Assembly: GCA_019118275.1 (NCBI GenBank)
Contig: DWZH01000042.1
Location: forward strand, 58,654 to 122,653
Source: Candidatus Brachybacterium merdavium
GTDB taxonomy: Bacteria > Actinomycetota > Actinomycetes > Actinomycetales > Dermabacteraceae
DNA: 64,000 bases
Direction: 5' to 3'
This document shows, piece by piece, positions 39,700 through 53,476 of the stretch. Position numbers and translations under genes: made by a program. Positions within the stretch are counted from its first letter, which is position 1, and the number at the start of each line of letters is the position of its first letter. Below the pieces are notes generated by a model. The model made no database searches, was not told the origin of the DNA, and was given only the letters and a program-made list of their open reading frames with translations.

Positions 39700-40920
39700 G
39701 TGCCCAGCTCCCTCCTGCTCCTGATCGCCGCGCTGATCGGCCTCGTGATCGGCTGCAGCTCGATGTGGGCGCTGATGCGTTCGGAGCGGCGCCGCGCACT
39801 CTCGTTCTCCGCGCCCCCCGGCCCGCAGGTGCTGCCCGAGGCCGCCGCCGAGGTGCTCGCGATCCTGTCCTCCGCCTATGTGGTCCTCGACTCCAGCGGG
39901 GACGTGCTGCGCGCCTCGCCGTTGGCCTATTCCTACGGGATCGTGCGCGCCGCCGGCGGTGACCACCCCCGACTGGCCAACAGCGAGCTGATGGAGCTGG
40001 CTGCCGACGTCGGCCGCAACGGCGGCTTCCGTGACGAGCGCCTGTCGGTGCGGCGCTCCAGCCAAGGCGACTCGGACGCGGTGATCGACGTGCGGATCGG
40101 GGCGCTGGGCGAACACGGGGCGCTGCTGCTGGCCGATGACCTCACCCGCGCGGTCCGCGTGGAGGAGACCCGCCGGGACTTCGTGGCCAACGTCTCCCAT
40201 GAGCTGAAGACCCCGGTCGGCGCGATCAACCTGCTCGCCGAGACCATGGAGGACGCGGCCGAGGACCCCGACGCCGTGCGCCGCTTCGCCGAGCGCATGC
40301 AGACCGAGTCGCGCCGCCTGTCCCACCTGGTCCAAGAGATCATCGAGCTCTCGCGGGTGCAGGGCTCCTCCGCCCTGCCCCATGCGGAGCCGGTCGAGCT
40401 CGACGAGGTCGTCGAGGAGGCCGTGGCCCTGAACCGCAACCTCGCGCTCGGCTCCCACATCGATCTCGCGGTCGGCGGCGCCGAGGGCCTGCAGGTGTTC
40501 GGCTCGGCCCCGATGCTGACCACGGCGCTGTCCAACCTGATCTCCAATGCCATCACCTACTCCGAGCCCGAGACCCGGGTCGGGGTGTCGATCCGGCGCG
40601 AGGGCGGGATGGTGGAGCTGTCGGTCAAGGACCAGGGCATCGGGATCTCCAAGGAGAACCTGGAACGGGTCTTCGAGCGCTTCTTCCGGGTCGACAAGGC
40701 GCGATCGCGCGACACCGGCGGCTCGGGCCTGGGACTGGCGATCGTCAAGCACATCGCCACCGACCACGGCGGGCAGGTCACCGCCTGGTCGATGGCCGGC
40801 CAGGGGTCGACCTTCACCCTGCACATCCCCGAGATGGGGCGCACCGAGACCATCACGGCCGGAGGCTCGGACAGGATTCGAACAGCGGCTGCCGAGCAGG
40901 CACCGGGAAAGGGAAGCTGA
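39700..40920 (+). CDS. senX3: Sensor histidine kinase SenX3-like
   Basis: RRDFVANVSHELKTPVGAINLLAETMEDAAEDPDAVRRFAERM; GTG start; adjacent regX3. Confidence 0.94.
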   Translation: MPSSLLLLIAALIGLVIGCSSMWALMRSERRRALSFSAPPGPQVLPEAAAEVLAILSSAYVVLDSSGDVLRASPLAYSYGIVRAAGGDHPRLANSELMELAADVGRNGGFRDERLSVRRSSQGDSDAVIDVRIGALGEHGALLLADDLTRAVRVEETRRDFVANVSHELKTPVGAINLLAETMEDAAEDPDAVRRFAERMQTESRRLSHLVQEIIELSRVQGSSALPHAEPVELDEVVEEAVALNRNLALGSHIDLAVGGAEGLQVFGSAPMLTTALSNLISNAITYSEPETRVGVSIRREGGMVELSVKDQGIGISKENLERVFERFFRVDKARSRDTGGSGLGLAIVKHIATDHGGQVTAWSMAGQGSTFTLHIPEMGRTETITAGGSDRIRTAAAEQAPGKGS

Positions 40921-40923
40921 CAT

Positions 40924-41616
40924 ATGACGCGCATCTTGATCGTGGAGGACGAGGAGTCGTTCTCGGATCCTCTGTCGTATTCGCTGCGCAAGGAGGGCTA
41001 CGAGGTCGCCGTGGCCGACACCGGCACCGACGGCCTGCGGATCTTCTCCGCGCACGGCGCCGACCTGGTGCTGCTGGACCTGATGCTGCCCGGGCTGAGC
41101 GGGACCGAGGTGTGCCGGGAGATCCGTCGCACCTCGAGCGTCCCGGTCATCATGCTCACCGCGAAGGACGACGAGTTCGACAAGGTGCTCGGCCTGGAGC
41201 TCGGGGCCGACGACTACGTCACCAAGCCCTACTCCTCCCGGGAGCTGCTGGCCCGGATCAAGGCCGTGCTGCGGCGCGGCCAGGACTCGGCGGAGGACGA
41301 GGAGGACACGACGCTGACCGCGGGCGGCATCATGATGGACGTCGAGCGTCATGTGGTGGAGGTCCGCGGCCAGGACGTGGCCCTGCCATTGAAGGAGTTC
41401 GAGCTGCTGGAGATGCTGCTGCGCAATGTCGACCGGGTGCTCACCCGCGGTCAGCTGATCGACCGGGTCTGGGGCGCCGACTACGTCGGCGACACCAAGA
41501 CCCTGGATGTGCACGTCAAGCGCCTGCGCGCCAAGATCGAGCAGGACCCACGGAACCCGGTGCACCTGGTGACCGTGCGGGGCCTGGGCTACAAGTTCGA
41601 ATCCGGCAGCGCCTGA
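40924..41616 (+). CDS. regX3: OmpR/PhoB-family response regulator RegX3-like
   Basis: MTRILIVEDEESFSDPLSYSLRKEGYEV; LDLMLPGLSGTEVCREIR; C-terminal winged helix. Confidence 0.95.
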   Translation: MTRILIVEDEESFSDPLSYSLRKEGYEVAVADTGTDGLRIFSAHGADLVLLDLMLPGLSGTEVCREIRRTSSVPVIMLTAKDDEFDKVLGLELGADDYVTKPYSSRELLARIKAVLRRGQDSAEDEEDTTLTAGGIMMDVERHVVEVRGQDVALPLKEFELLEMLLRNVDRVLTRGQLIDRVWGADYVGDTKTLDVHVKRLRAKIEQDPRNPVHLVTVRGLGYKFESGSA

Positions 41617-41633
41617 TCCGCCCCTGAGGTGCG

Positions 41634-41664
41634 GAGCGCCCCGGAGCAGGGCTCCGGGGCGCTC
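41634..41664. terminator. Convergent hairpin terminator
   Basis: Perfect 14-bp inverted repeat GAGCGCCCCGGAGC-AGG-GCTCCGGGGCGCTC. Confidence 0.85.
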
Positions 41665-41687
41665 TCACGACGGCGGGTGCGGGCGGC

Positions 41688-42209
41688 TCACTCCTCGGCG
41701 GCGCCCTGCTCGAAGTAGCCCAGCGTGTTGTCGGTGACCGGCATGGTGATCTCGGTGGACTCCCCGTCCCAGGACACCGCCAGGTCCATCAACTCGCCCG
41801 GGGCGACGTCCAGCTCACCGATCGACACGGCCTGCTGATCCGGCCCGGAGCCGAGCTCGACGACGTCACCGGCCGGGACGGCCACCTGGGTGGAGAAGAC
41901 CACTGCACCCTCGACCAGGCCCTCCAGCTCGACGGTGATCTCCTCGGCCGTGTAGTTCGCGACGGACCCGCTGAACGTGGCCGCGCCGTCCGCATCGACC
42001 ACGACCACCGCGTTGCGCACGCCGGCCGTGACACTGCCCGACTGCTCCAGGTTCGCGTTGGTACCGTCGGAGGACTGGTAGAACTCGTGGGTCTGCACGG
42101 GATTGGTGTAGGCGCAGCCGCTGGCGCCCAGAGCCAGGCCGAGGGCGGCGACGGAGAGCACGAGACGACGGGTACGGCGCACTGAGGGCTCCTGTTCGAT
42201 GCCGCTCAT
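41688..42209 (-). CDS. Predicted lipoprotein, function unknown
   Basis: [39 protein letters not shown] lipobox; secreted beta-rich domain. Confidence 0.75.
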   Translation of the reverse strand: MSGIEQEPSVRRTRRLVLSVAALGLALGASGCAYTNPVQTHEFYQSSDGTNANLEQSGSVTAGVRNAVVVVDADGAATFSGSVANYTAEEITVELEGLVEGAVVFSTQVAVPAGDVVELGSGPDQQAVSIGELDVAPGELMDLAVSWDGESTEITMPVTDNTLGYFEQGAAEE

Positions 42210-42404
42210 CGCGGCGAGACGTTCGGGGAGGGCGCGGTCAGGATACCGCACGCGAACGCCTCGGACCGACGGCGCGGCGCGAGAGGGGACCCGCCGATGG
42301 CCGGGCCGCACCAGGGGGCACGGAGACGGGGCCGGGACGAGGGAGCGCGAATGTTAGCACAGCCCTCCCCTGATAGACTGCTCCGCGGAAAGGGGACCAT
42401 CCAC

Positions 42405-42887
42405 ATGAACTTTGCCGTCGGCGAGACCGTCGTCTACCCGCACCATGGTGCTGCACTCATCGAAGAGGTCAAGACTCGCACCATCAAGGGCGAAGACCGC
42501 ACCTATCTGAAGCTGAGGGTCGCCCAGGGCGACCTGACCATCGAGGTCCCCGCCGACAACGTCGACCTGGTCGGCGTGCGCGACGTGGTGGACAAGGAGG
42601 GCTTGGACGAGGTGTTCGAGGTCCTCCGTCAGCCCTACACCGAGGAGCCCACCAACTGGTCGCGTCGGTACAAGGCCAATGTCGAGAAGCTCGCCTCCGG
42701 CGATGTGAAGAAGGTCGCCGAGGTCGTGCGCGATCTGTGGCGCCGCGACCAGGACCGTGGCCTCTCGGCCGGGGAGAAGCGGATGCTCGCCAAGGCGCGG
42801 CAGATTCTGGTCTCCGAGCTGGCGCTGGCCGAGAAGACCGATGAGGCCGATGCCGAGTCGATCCTCGATGAGGTCCTCGCCTCCTGA
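42405..42887 (+). CDS. carD: CarD-family transcriptional regulator (canonical)
   Basis: [62 protein letters not shown]...[52 protein letters not shown]. Confidence 0.97.
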   Translation: MNFAVGETVVYPHHGAALIEEVKTRTIKGEDRTYLKLRVAQGDLTIEVPADNVDLVGVRDVVDKEGLDEVFEVLRQPYTEEPTNWSRRYKANVEKLASGDVKKVAEVVRDLWRRDQDRGLSAGEKRMLAKARQILVSELALAEKTDEADAESILDEVLAS

Positions 42888-42901
42888 CCCCGTCCCGAAC
42901 C

Positions 42902-43627
42902 GTGTCCTCAGCCGCCGCGTCGATCCGTTCAGGCCCCCCGCGGCCGATCGTCCTGGCCCTCGCGCCACCGGTCGCCGGTGCCTCCGCCGAGGCGGACATC
43001 CCATGCCTGGGGATGCTCGGCGGCTCCCCGCTGATCGAGCGTCTGCTCACCACCCTGCGCGGGCCCGGCCTGCCTCCCGCACTGGTGGTCGCCGCCCCTG
43101 AGCCGGCCCGTCAGCTGCGCTCCGCCCTGCCCGGTCTGGAGGTGGTGTCGGCGGTGGGCGGCCGCCCGGGTGCCCTGCGCGCGGCGCTGGACGCCACGGA
43201 CGAGCCGTTGCTGCTGGTCCACGACGCCGAACGGGCCCTGACCCCGGAATCCACCGTCACCGAGGTCCTCGCGGGTCTGGACGAGCAGGCCGACGCAGTC
43301 GTGCCCGTGATCCCGATGACCGACTCGGTCAAGGCCGCCCCCGCCGACCGTTCCGGCGGCCTGCGCAACATCGACCGCTCCACGCTGGCGGGTGTGCAGA
43401 GTCCGCGCCTGCTGCGCCGGACCGTGTTGGAGCGCGCCCTGAGAGATGCCCCGCAGGCGCCCGATGAGGTCCTCGGCGCCCTCGAGATCGGCGCGCGCGT
43501 GCGCACCGTGCCGGGCTCGCACTCGGGCTTCGCGGTGGTGGACCGGCTCAGTCTGTGGCAGGCGCAGATCTCCCTCGGCCTGGCTCGGGACACCTCCCAC
43601 CGCTACGGCCTGGCGCGCCGCAGCTGA
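42902..43627 (+). CDS. IspD-like nucleotidyltransferase homolog with degenerate nucleotide-binding loop
   Basis: Retains LLVHDAERALTPES, AVVPVIPMTDSVK, AGVQSPRLLRRTVL; N-terminus VLALAPPVAGASAEADIPCLGML lacks the AGGxGxR...K loop. Confidence 0.75.
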   Translation: MSSAAASIRSGPPRPIVLALAPPVAGASAEADIPCLGMLGGSPLIERLLTTLRGPGLPPALVVAAPEPARQLRSALPGLEVVSAVGGRPGALRAALDATDEPLLLVHDAERALTPESTVTEVLAGLDEQADAVVPVIPMTDSVKAAPADRSGGLRNIDRSTLAGVQSPRLLRRTVLERALRDAPQAPDEVLGALEIGARVRTVPGSHSGFAVVDRLSLWQAQISLGLARDTSHRYGLARRS

Positions 43628-43708
43628 CCGGTCCCTGCGCGCTGCCCCCCCCCGGGGCCGGTCCGTGGCCGGCCTGCTCCACTGGGCGGCCGAACCTGGT
43701 CACCGCGG

Positions 43709-44020
43709 TCACCGCGCGCGGCGGCTGCGCCAGACGGTGCGGAACTCGCCGGCCATCCGCAGGGGCTTGGACAGCGTCCGCACCGGCAGCGAGGTCGCCA
43801 GCTCCCCGGGGTCCCTGCGCAGGCGTCGCATCAGGCGCCCCGGTTTGCTCGAGATGCGCTGACGCAGGTCCGGCAGGTAGTCCTCGCTGACATCGAGGCG
43901 GGTGACCGCACCGCAGCCGGCGCACTGGATCTCCGAGACGAAGCGACCGGCATAGACCACCACGTGCTCCGCCTCCTGCTCGCAGGCGATGCACCGCAGG
44001 TAGCTCTCCTGGACGCTCAT
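43709..44020 (-). CDS. Small zinc-ribbon protein
   Basis: LRCIACEQEAEHVVVYAGRFVSEIQCAGCGAVTRLDVSEDYL; two CxxC knuckles. Confidence 0.75.
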   Translation of the reverse strand: MSVQESYLRCIACEQEAEHVVVYAGRFVSEIQCAGCGAVTRLDVSEDYLPDLRQRISSKPGRLMRRLRRDPGELATSLPVRTLSKPLRMAGEFRTVWRSRRAR

Positions 44021-44030
44021 CGGCTCCTCC

Positions 44031-44816
44031 TCACCCTGTTCTCAAACCTAGCGCGGTCACCACGTCCTGCGCCAGGAGAAGGTCCTGGGCGTAGGTGATC
44101 TTGAAGTTGGTCTCCTCGCCCCGGACCCAGGTCACCGGGATATCGGTGTACTCCTCGGCGCAGGAGGCGGTGTCGGTGCCCACGAATCCGTGGCGGGCGG
44201 CCGCCTCATAGGCATCCAGGATCGTCGCCGCGCGGAAGCCCTGGGGGGTCTGCACCCGCACCAGGACCCCCGGGTCGAAGCGCCCGGTCGCCAGCAGCTC
44301 CCCGTCACCCACGGGCGCGATGTCGTCGGCCGGGATGCCCGGCACCGCTCCCCCGGCCTCGCGCGCCGCGTGCAGGACCGCCGCGGCCAGGCCGTGGGAC
44401 ACCAGCGGCCTGGCCGCGTCGTGGATCAGCACCGTGTCCACGGCCCCCGAGTCGATCCGGTCGGCGAGATGACGCAGGGCCAGCAGCTCGGACTCTTGAC
44501 GGGTGTCCCCTCCGGTGATGATCTCCAGGCGGTGATCGGTCTCGCGGCCGGCCACGAAGCGTGCGTGCTCGAGGTCCTCGGGGCGCACCACGAACACCAG
44601 CAGCCCGACACCCTCGACGGAGCCCAAGGTGTTCAGCCCCCAGCTGGCGATGGAGCGACCGGCCAACGGCAGGAAGGCCTTGTTCATGTCGGCACCCACG
44701 CGGGTGCCGGACCCTCCGGCGAGCACCACCGCGGCCGCGCGGCCGCGGAGGCGGTGGGCACGCTGGCGTCGGGAGGCGGTCACCCAGGCATCGTAGACGG
44801 CCCGCACCGGCCTCAT
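44031..44816 (-). CDS. ispD: 2-C-methyl-D-erythritol 4-phosphate cytidylyltransferase (IspD/TarI family)
   Basis: AAVVLAGGSGTRVGADMNKAFLPLAGRSI; VLIHDAARPLVS; VLVRVQTPQGFRAATILDAYEAA. Confidence 0.9.
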   Translation of the reverse strand: MRPVRAVYDAWVTASRRQRAHRLRGRAAAVVLAGGSGTRVGADMNKAFLPLAGRSIASWGLNTLGSVEGVGLLVFVVRPEDLEHARFVAGRETDHRLEIITGGDTRQESELLALRHLADRIDSGAVDTVLIHDAARPLVSHGLAAAVLHAAREAGGAVPGIPADDIAPVGDGELLATGRFDPGVLVRVQTPQGFRAATILDAYEAAARHGFVGTDTASCAEEYTDIPVTWVRGEETNFKITYAQDLLLAQDVVTALGLRTG

Positions 44817-44936
44817 GCACCGTGCAGGCGTAACGTGTCAGAATCAATGTCCGCCGGGGTGCTGCATGCGCTCGATGCGGCCCTGCACCCGCAGGGGCGC
44901 GCCCCTCGCGGCCCATCGTCGACCCCAGGAGCCCGA

Positions 44937-45236
44937 ATGCTCACCATCGCCATCGTCTGCGGCGCGGGGATCACCACTTCCTCGCTGATCGCGGAGCAGG
45001 TGCGTGACCACATCGCCTCCCGCGGCCGCACCGCCCACGTGATCCAGGCCACCGTGATGGACCTGCTCTCCCCCGACTTCACCGCGGATCTGGTGGTCAG
45101 CACGGTCGACCTGCCCGATGCGCTCGGCATCCCCCGTGTCTCGGGGATGCCGCTGCTGTTGGGGACGAGCCCGCAGGTCACCTATGACGACATCGACCGG
45201 CAGCTGGATCTGCTGCCTCCTCGGGACGAGGCGTGA
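44937..45236 (+). CDS. Stand-alone PTS EIIB-like protein
   Basis: [31 protein letters not shown] phosphocysteine loop; ~99 aa; overlaps ispF start. Confidence 0.8.
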   Translation: MLTIAIVCGAGITTSSLIAEQVRDHIASRGRTAHVIQATVMDLLSPDFTADLVVSTVDLPDALGIPRVSGMPLLLGTSPQVTYDDIDRQLDLLPPRDEA

Positions 45237-45733
45237 TGGCCGTGCCCCTGCCCCGGGTCGGGATCGGGGTCGACGTCCACGCCCTGGCCGCCGAGGAGTC
45301 GCCGCGCCCGCTGTGGCTCGCCGGTCTGCGGTGGGAGGAGGAGCGCGGCCTGGACGGCCACTCCGATGGCGATGCGGCCTGCCACGCGGCCTGCGACGCC
45401 CTCTTCTCGGCCGCAGGCATCGGTGACCTCGGTGCTCACTTCGGCACCGGCCGGCCCGAGCTGGCCGAGGCCTCCGGCACCCGGCTGCTCGCTGAGGCCG
45501 CGCAACTCGTGCGCGAGGCGGGGTTCACCATCGGCAACCTCTCGATCCAGGTGATCGGGAACCGTCCCCGGCTCTCGCTGCGCCGGGAGGAGGCCTGCCA
45601 GGTGCTGAGCCGGGCCGCCGGCGCAGCGGTGTCCGTCTCCGGCACCACCGCGGATGGACTGGGGCTGACGGGACGTGGGGAGGGCGTGGCGGCCGTCGCC
45701 ACCGCCCTGGTGATCGCACAGGAGGCGCAGTGA
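45236..45733 (+). CDS. ispF: 2-C-methyl-D-erythritol 2,4-cyclodiphosphate synthase
   Basis: [58 protein letters not shown]. Confidence 0.94.
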   Translation: MAVPLPRVGIGVDVHALAAEESPRPLWLAGLRWEEERGLDGHSDGDAACHAACDALFSAAGIGDLGAHFGTGRPELAEASGTRLLAEAAQLVREAGFTIGNLSIQVIGNRPRLSLRREEACQVLSRAAGAAVSVSGTTADGLGLTGRGEGVAAVATALVIAQEAQ

Positions 45734-47043
45734 GCACGTTCGAGTCCATGCACACGGCGGAGCTGCCGCTGTCGGCCGAGGACGTCGAGGCCGCCGCCCG
45801 GCGGCTCGGCCCTGTGCTGCGCCGCACCCCCCTCGAGCTCAGCCATCGGCTCAGCGAGCTGACCGGCGTGCCCGTGTGGCTCAAGCGCGAGGACCTGCAA
45901 GCGGTGCGGTCCTACAAGCTGCGTGGGGCGCACCTGTTCATGGATTCCCTCGATGCGGCGGACCGGGAGGCGGGGGTCGTCGCGGCCAGCGCCGGAAACC
46001 ATGCCCAGGGCGTCGCCGAGGCCTGCCGCACCCTCGGGATCCGGGGACGGATCTACGTCCCCGGCACCACTCCTCGCCAGAAGCGGGAGCGGATCACCGC
46101 GATCGGCGGGGAGATGGTCGAGCTGATCCTGGTCGGCGACAGCTTCGATGACGCCGCGGAGACCGCGGCCGACGACGCGGAGCGCACCGGTGCCACCCAG
46201 GTGCCGCCCTTCGACCATCCGCTGACCATGGCCGGCCAGGGCACCGTCGCCTCCGAGGCGGTCGAGCAGCTGCGCACCGAGCACGGCCGCGAGCCCTCGA
46301 CCATGGTGCTGCCGGTCGGCGGGGGCGGCCTGCTGGGCGGCTGCGGGGCGTGGCTGCATGAGCGCACCCCCTCGCTGCGGATCGTCGGCGTCGAGCCTGC
46401 CGGGGCGGGGTCGATGGCTGCGGCGGTGCGAGCCGGCCGCCCGGTGACGCTGAACGAGCTGGACCGCTTCGTCGACGGCGCCTCGGTGCGCCGGGTGGGC
46501 CTCTCCCCACTGCGGATGGTGCAGGCGATCACCCCGGAGCTGATCTCGGTCGACGAGGGCGCGGTGTGCACCGAGATGCTCTCGCTCTACCAGGTCGAGG
46601 GGATCATCGCCGAACCGGCGGGGGCCCTCGCGGCCGCTGCCGTGTCCACCGGGGCCATCGGACATCTGGGGACCCGCGCGGCGGACTCCGACGACGGTGA
46701 CGTGGTGGTGGTGGTCTCGGGCGGCAACAACGACGTCTCCCGCTACAGCGAGGTGGTCGAGCGGTCCCTGGTCCACGAGGGGCTCAAGCACTACTTCCTG
46801 GTGACCTTCGCCCAGGAACCGGGGGCGCTGCGCCGCTTCCTGGACCAGGTGCTCGGCCCCCACGACGACATCGTGCTGTTCGATTACATCAAGCGCAACA
46901 ACCGGGAGCAGGGACCGGCGCTGGTGGGGCTGGAGATCGGCGACCGCGAGGACCTCGAGCCGCTGATGAGCCGGATGGCCGCCTCGAACATGGAGATCGA
47001 GAGGATCGACCCCTCCGACCCGATCTACCGCTACCTGACCTGA
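45730..47043 (+). CDS. ilvA: Threonine ammonia-lyase (threonine dehydratase)
   Basis: [47 protein letters not shown]-terminal ACT-like domain. Confidence 0.93.
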   Translation: MSTFESMHTAELPLSAEDVEAAARRLGPVLRRTPLELSHRLSELTGVPVWLKREDLQAVRSYKLRGAHLFMDSLDAADREAGVVAASAGNHAQGVAEACRTLGIRGRIYVPGTTPRQKRERITAIGGEMVELILVGDSFDDAAETAADDAERTGATQVPPFDHPLTMAGQGTVASEAVEQLRTEHGREPSTMVLPVGGGGLLGGCGAWLHERTPSLRIVGVEPAGAGSMAAAVRAGRPVTLNELDRFVDGASVRRVGLSPLRMVQAITPELISVDEGAVCTEMLSLYQVEGIIAEPAGALAAAAVSTGAIGHLGTRAADSDDGDVVVVVSGGNNDVSRYSEVVERSLVHEGLKHYFLVTFAQEPGALRRFLDQVLGPHDDIVLFDYIKRNNREQGPALVGLEIGDREDLEPLMSRMAASNMEIERIDPSDPIYRYLT

Positions 47044-47090
47044 ACGGGGCCGCGCCGATGCCGGTCATGGCGGGGCCGCCGGTGCCGGGC

Positions 47091-48056
47091 TCAGGCGCCC
47101 GCGCGCGCCTCGACGGCGGAGCGGACGATGTCGTCCAGCGTCTTCGTCGACTCCCAGCCCAGGGTCTCGCGGATCCGGTCGGTCGAGCAGATCAGCCGCG
47201 CCGGATCCCCGGCCCGGCGCTCACCGATCTCCGGGGTGATCTCGATGCCCTTGGCACGGGCGATGGCCTCGATCACCTCGAGCACGCTCGAGCCGGTGCC
47301 GGTGCCGACGTTGAACACCCGGTGGGGGCGCTGCTCTCCGCGCAGGTACTCCAGCGCGGCGACATGGGCGTCGGCCAGGTCGAGCACGTGGACGTAGTCG
47401 CGGACGCAGGTGCCGTCGGGCGTGTCGTAGTCGTCGCCGAACACCACCGGTGCACGGCCCTGCTCGAGCTGGTCCAGGACGATCGGGACCAGGTTCATCA
47501 CCGCGGTGTCGGCCAGCTCCGGCCAGCCGGAGCCGGCGACGTTGAAGTAGCGCAGCGCCACCGTCCGCAGGCCGTGGGCCCGTTCCGCGTCGGCCAGCAT
47601 CCACTCCCCCACGTACTTCGTGGCGCCGTAGGGGTTGATCGGCTGCGGGGTGAGGTCCTCGGTCACCAGGTCCACGTCGGGCATGCCGTAGACGGCGGCC
47701 GAGGAGGAGAAGACCACATCGCGGATCCCGGCGCTCGCGCAGGCGGACAGCACGTTGGCCAGCCCCCCCACGTTGTCGTGCCAGTACATCTCGGGCTCGA
47801 CGACGGATTCGCCGACCTGCTTGTGGGCGGCGAAGTGGATCACGGAGTCGGCGCCGGAGGCACGCAGGTGGGAGGCGAGCTTCTCGCTCGCGTCCGGGAG
47901 CGTGATGTCGATCTGCACCAGCTCGGCACCTGCGGTGCGCTCCTCCTTGCCGGTGATCAGGCTGTCGACCACGACGACCCGCTCCCCCTTCTCCAGGAGG
48001 AGCCGCACCACGTGCGACCCGATGTATCCAGCGCCACCGATCACGAGAGTCGTCAT
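47091..48056 (-). CDS. galE: UDP-glucose 4-epimerase
   Basis: MTTLVIGGAGYIGSHVVRLLLEKGERVVVVDSL; INPYGATKYVGEWML; DDYDTPDGTCVRDYVHVLDLADAH. Confidence 0.96.
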   Translation of the reverse strand: MTTLVIGGAGYIGSHVVRLLLEKGERVVVVDSLITGKEERTAGAELVQIDITLPDASEKLASHLRASGADSVIHFAAHKQVGESVVEPEMYWHDNVGGLANVLSACASAGIRDVVFSSSAAVYGMPDVDLVTEDLTPQPINPYGATKYVGEWMLADAERAHGLRTVALRYFNVAGSGWPELADTAVMNLVPIVLDQLEQGRAPVVFGDDYDTPDGTCVRDYVHVLDLADAHVAALEYLRGEQRPHRVFNVGTGTGSSVLEVIEAIARAKGIEITPEIGERRAGDPARLICSTDRIRETLGWESTKTLDDIVRSAVEARAGA

Positions 48057-48124
48057 GGGCGCGAGTTTACCCCGGCAGAGCCCCGCTCCTGACATCGGGG
48101 CCCGCGGGAGCGTGGGCGTCCGGC

Positions 48125-51970
<3,846 letters not shown>

Positions 51971-52109
51971 GCGCGTCCTCGCCCCTTCGGCCTCGATGAG
52001 AGGCACGTGTCGGCTACCTGTCGTCCCCCTGCCTGCCGATGGGCCGGCCGCCGCTCCGTGGACCCGGCCGCACCGGTCCGGCCATCGCGGGAATCCGCCC
52101 GCTCAATGA

Positions 52110-52128
52110 CACTTGTTCTTTACAAGTG
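52110..52128. promoter_or_regulatory. Palindromic candidate operator upstream of HxlR-family gene
   Basis: CACTTGT-tcttt-ACAAGTG in an AT-rich pocket ~20 nt upstream of ATG 52149. Confidence 0.6.
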
Positions 52129-52148
52129 AATGATTGTAGGGTGCAAGC

Positions 52149-52835
52149 ATGCGCACCTATGGCGATGCCTGCGGGATCACCCGGGCTCTTGATCTGATCG
52201 GCGAGCGCTGGGCCCTGCCGGTCGTCCGGGAGCTGCTGCTCGGTCCTCGGCGCTACTCGGATCTGCGCGAGGCCCTGCCGGGGATCAGCACGAACATCCT
52301 GGGCAGTCGCCTCAAAGAGCTCACCGAGGCGGGCGTCGTGCACAGACGGCGACTCGGCCCACCCGCTGCGGCCACGGTCTACGAGCTCACCGCATGGGGT
52401 GCCCAGCTCGAACCCATCCTGCTCCAGCTGGGGCGATGGGCCGCGCACACCCCGGTCGATCTGAGGGAGCAGGCCTTCAGCGTCTCCTCCTTCGCGCTCT
52501 CTCTGCGGACGACCTTCGATGCCGACACCGCCGGGGAGGTCGAGCTGCACCTGTGGTTCGTGATCGGGGAGGAGATCCTCGACGCCCGTATCCAGCGCGG
52601 CGATTTCCAGATCCAGCGCCTACCGCAGTCCTCCGACTCTCCCCCGCCCTCCCGAGACCGCCCGCCCCGAATCGACTCGGATCCCAAGACCCTGGCCGCG
52701 ATCATCCACGCGGGGCTGCCCCCGGCCGAGGCTGCCGACCAGGGTGCACTCCGGGTCGAGGGATCACCCGATGTGCTGCCCGCCTTCGCCCGCTGCTTCA
52801 AGCTCCCCGAACCACCGGTGGAAGGACACCCATGA
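52149..52835 (+). CDS. HxlR-family wHTH transcriptional regulator with C-terminal SCP2-like region
   Basis: YGDACGITRALDLIGERWALPVVRELLLGPRRYSDLREALPGISTNILGSRLKELTEAGVVHRRRL. Confidence 0.92.
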   Translation: MRTYGDACGITRALDLIGERWALPVVRELLLGPRRYSDLREALPGISTNILGSRLKELTEAGVVHRRRLGPPAAATVYELTAWGAQLEPILLQLGRWAAHTPVDLREQAFSVSSFALSLRTTFDADTAGEVELHLWFVIGEEILDARIQRGDFQIQRLPQSSDSPPPSRDRPPRIDSDPKTLAAIIHAGLPPAEAADQGALRVEGSPDVLPAFARCFKLPEPPVEGHP

Positions 52836-53476
52836 ACAGCTCGGACGCATCATCGCGCGGCACCGTCGTCGCCGACATCTCCATGTCCCTGGACGGCTTC
52901 ATCACCGGTCCCGGCCCGGACCTCGAGCATGGCCTGGGACGCGGCGGGGAGGCGATCCAGCAGTGGGTCTTCGCCTCCCACGACTCGCCCCGGGACCGCG
53001 CCATCCTCGAATCAGCCGATCAGAGCACCGGAGCAGTGGTGATGGGCCGGCGCACCTTCGACTTCATCGACGGGCCCCACGGGTGGGACGAGGAGGTCAG
53101 CTACTCCTACGACCATCCCACCCCGTCCCTGCCCCCGATCTTCGTGGTCACCCATCAGGTCCCGGCCCGCCCTCGTCACAGCGGCTTCACCTACGTGACC
53201 ACCGGCATCGAGGCGGCGCTCACCCGGGCACGCGAGGCCGCAGGCGAACGGGAGGTGGTGATCATGGGCGGCGCCTCGGTGATCGCCCAAGCCCTCACAG
53301 CCCGGCTGGTCGACCGGATCCGCATCCACCTCTCCCCCGTGCTCATGGGCGCGGGGACCCCACTGTTCGAGCTGGTCGACGAGACGATCCAGCTCCTCCA
53401 GGAGGACGTCGTGATCACCCCGAACGTCAGCCATCTGACCTACACGGTCGACACAGAGCGAAGGACTCGACGATGA
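52832..53476 (+). CDS. Dihydrofolate reductase (RibD_C)-family protein
   Basis: VVADISMSLDGFITGPGPDLEHGLGRGG; GAVVMGRRTFDFID; EVVIMGGASVIAQALTARLVDRIRIHLSPVLMGAGTPLF. Confidence 0.9.
   Translation: MNSSDASSRGTVVADISMSLDGFITGPGPDLEHGLGRGGEAIQQWVFASHDSPRDRAILESADQSTGAVVMGRRTFDFIDGPHGWDEEVSYSYDHPTPSLPPIFVVTHQVPARPRHSGFTYVTTGIEAALTRAREAAGEREVVIMGGASVIAQALTARLVDRIRIHLSPVLMGAGTPLFELVDETIQLLQEDVVITPNVSHLTYTVDTERRTRR

Noticed and set aside
39364-41565. 733-aa minus-strand ORF antisense to senX3-regX3
   Set aside because: Opposite strand has textbook kinase/regulator motifs; this translation is compositional noise.
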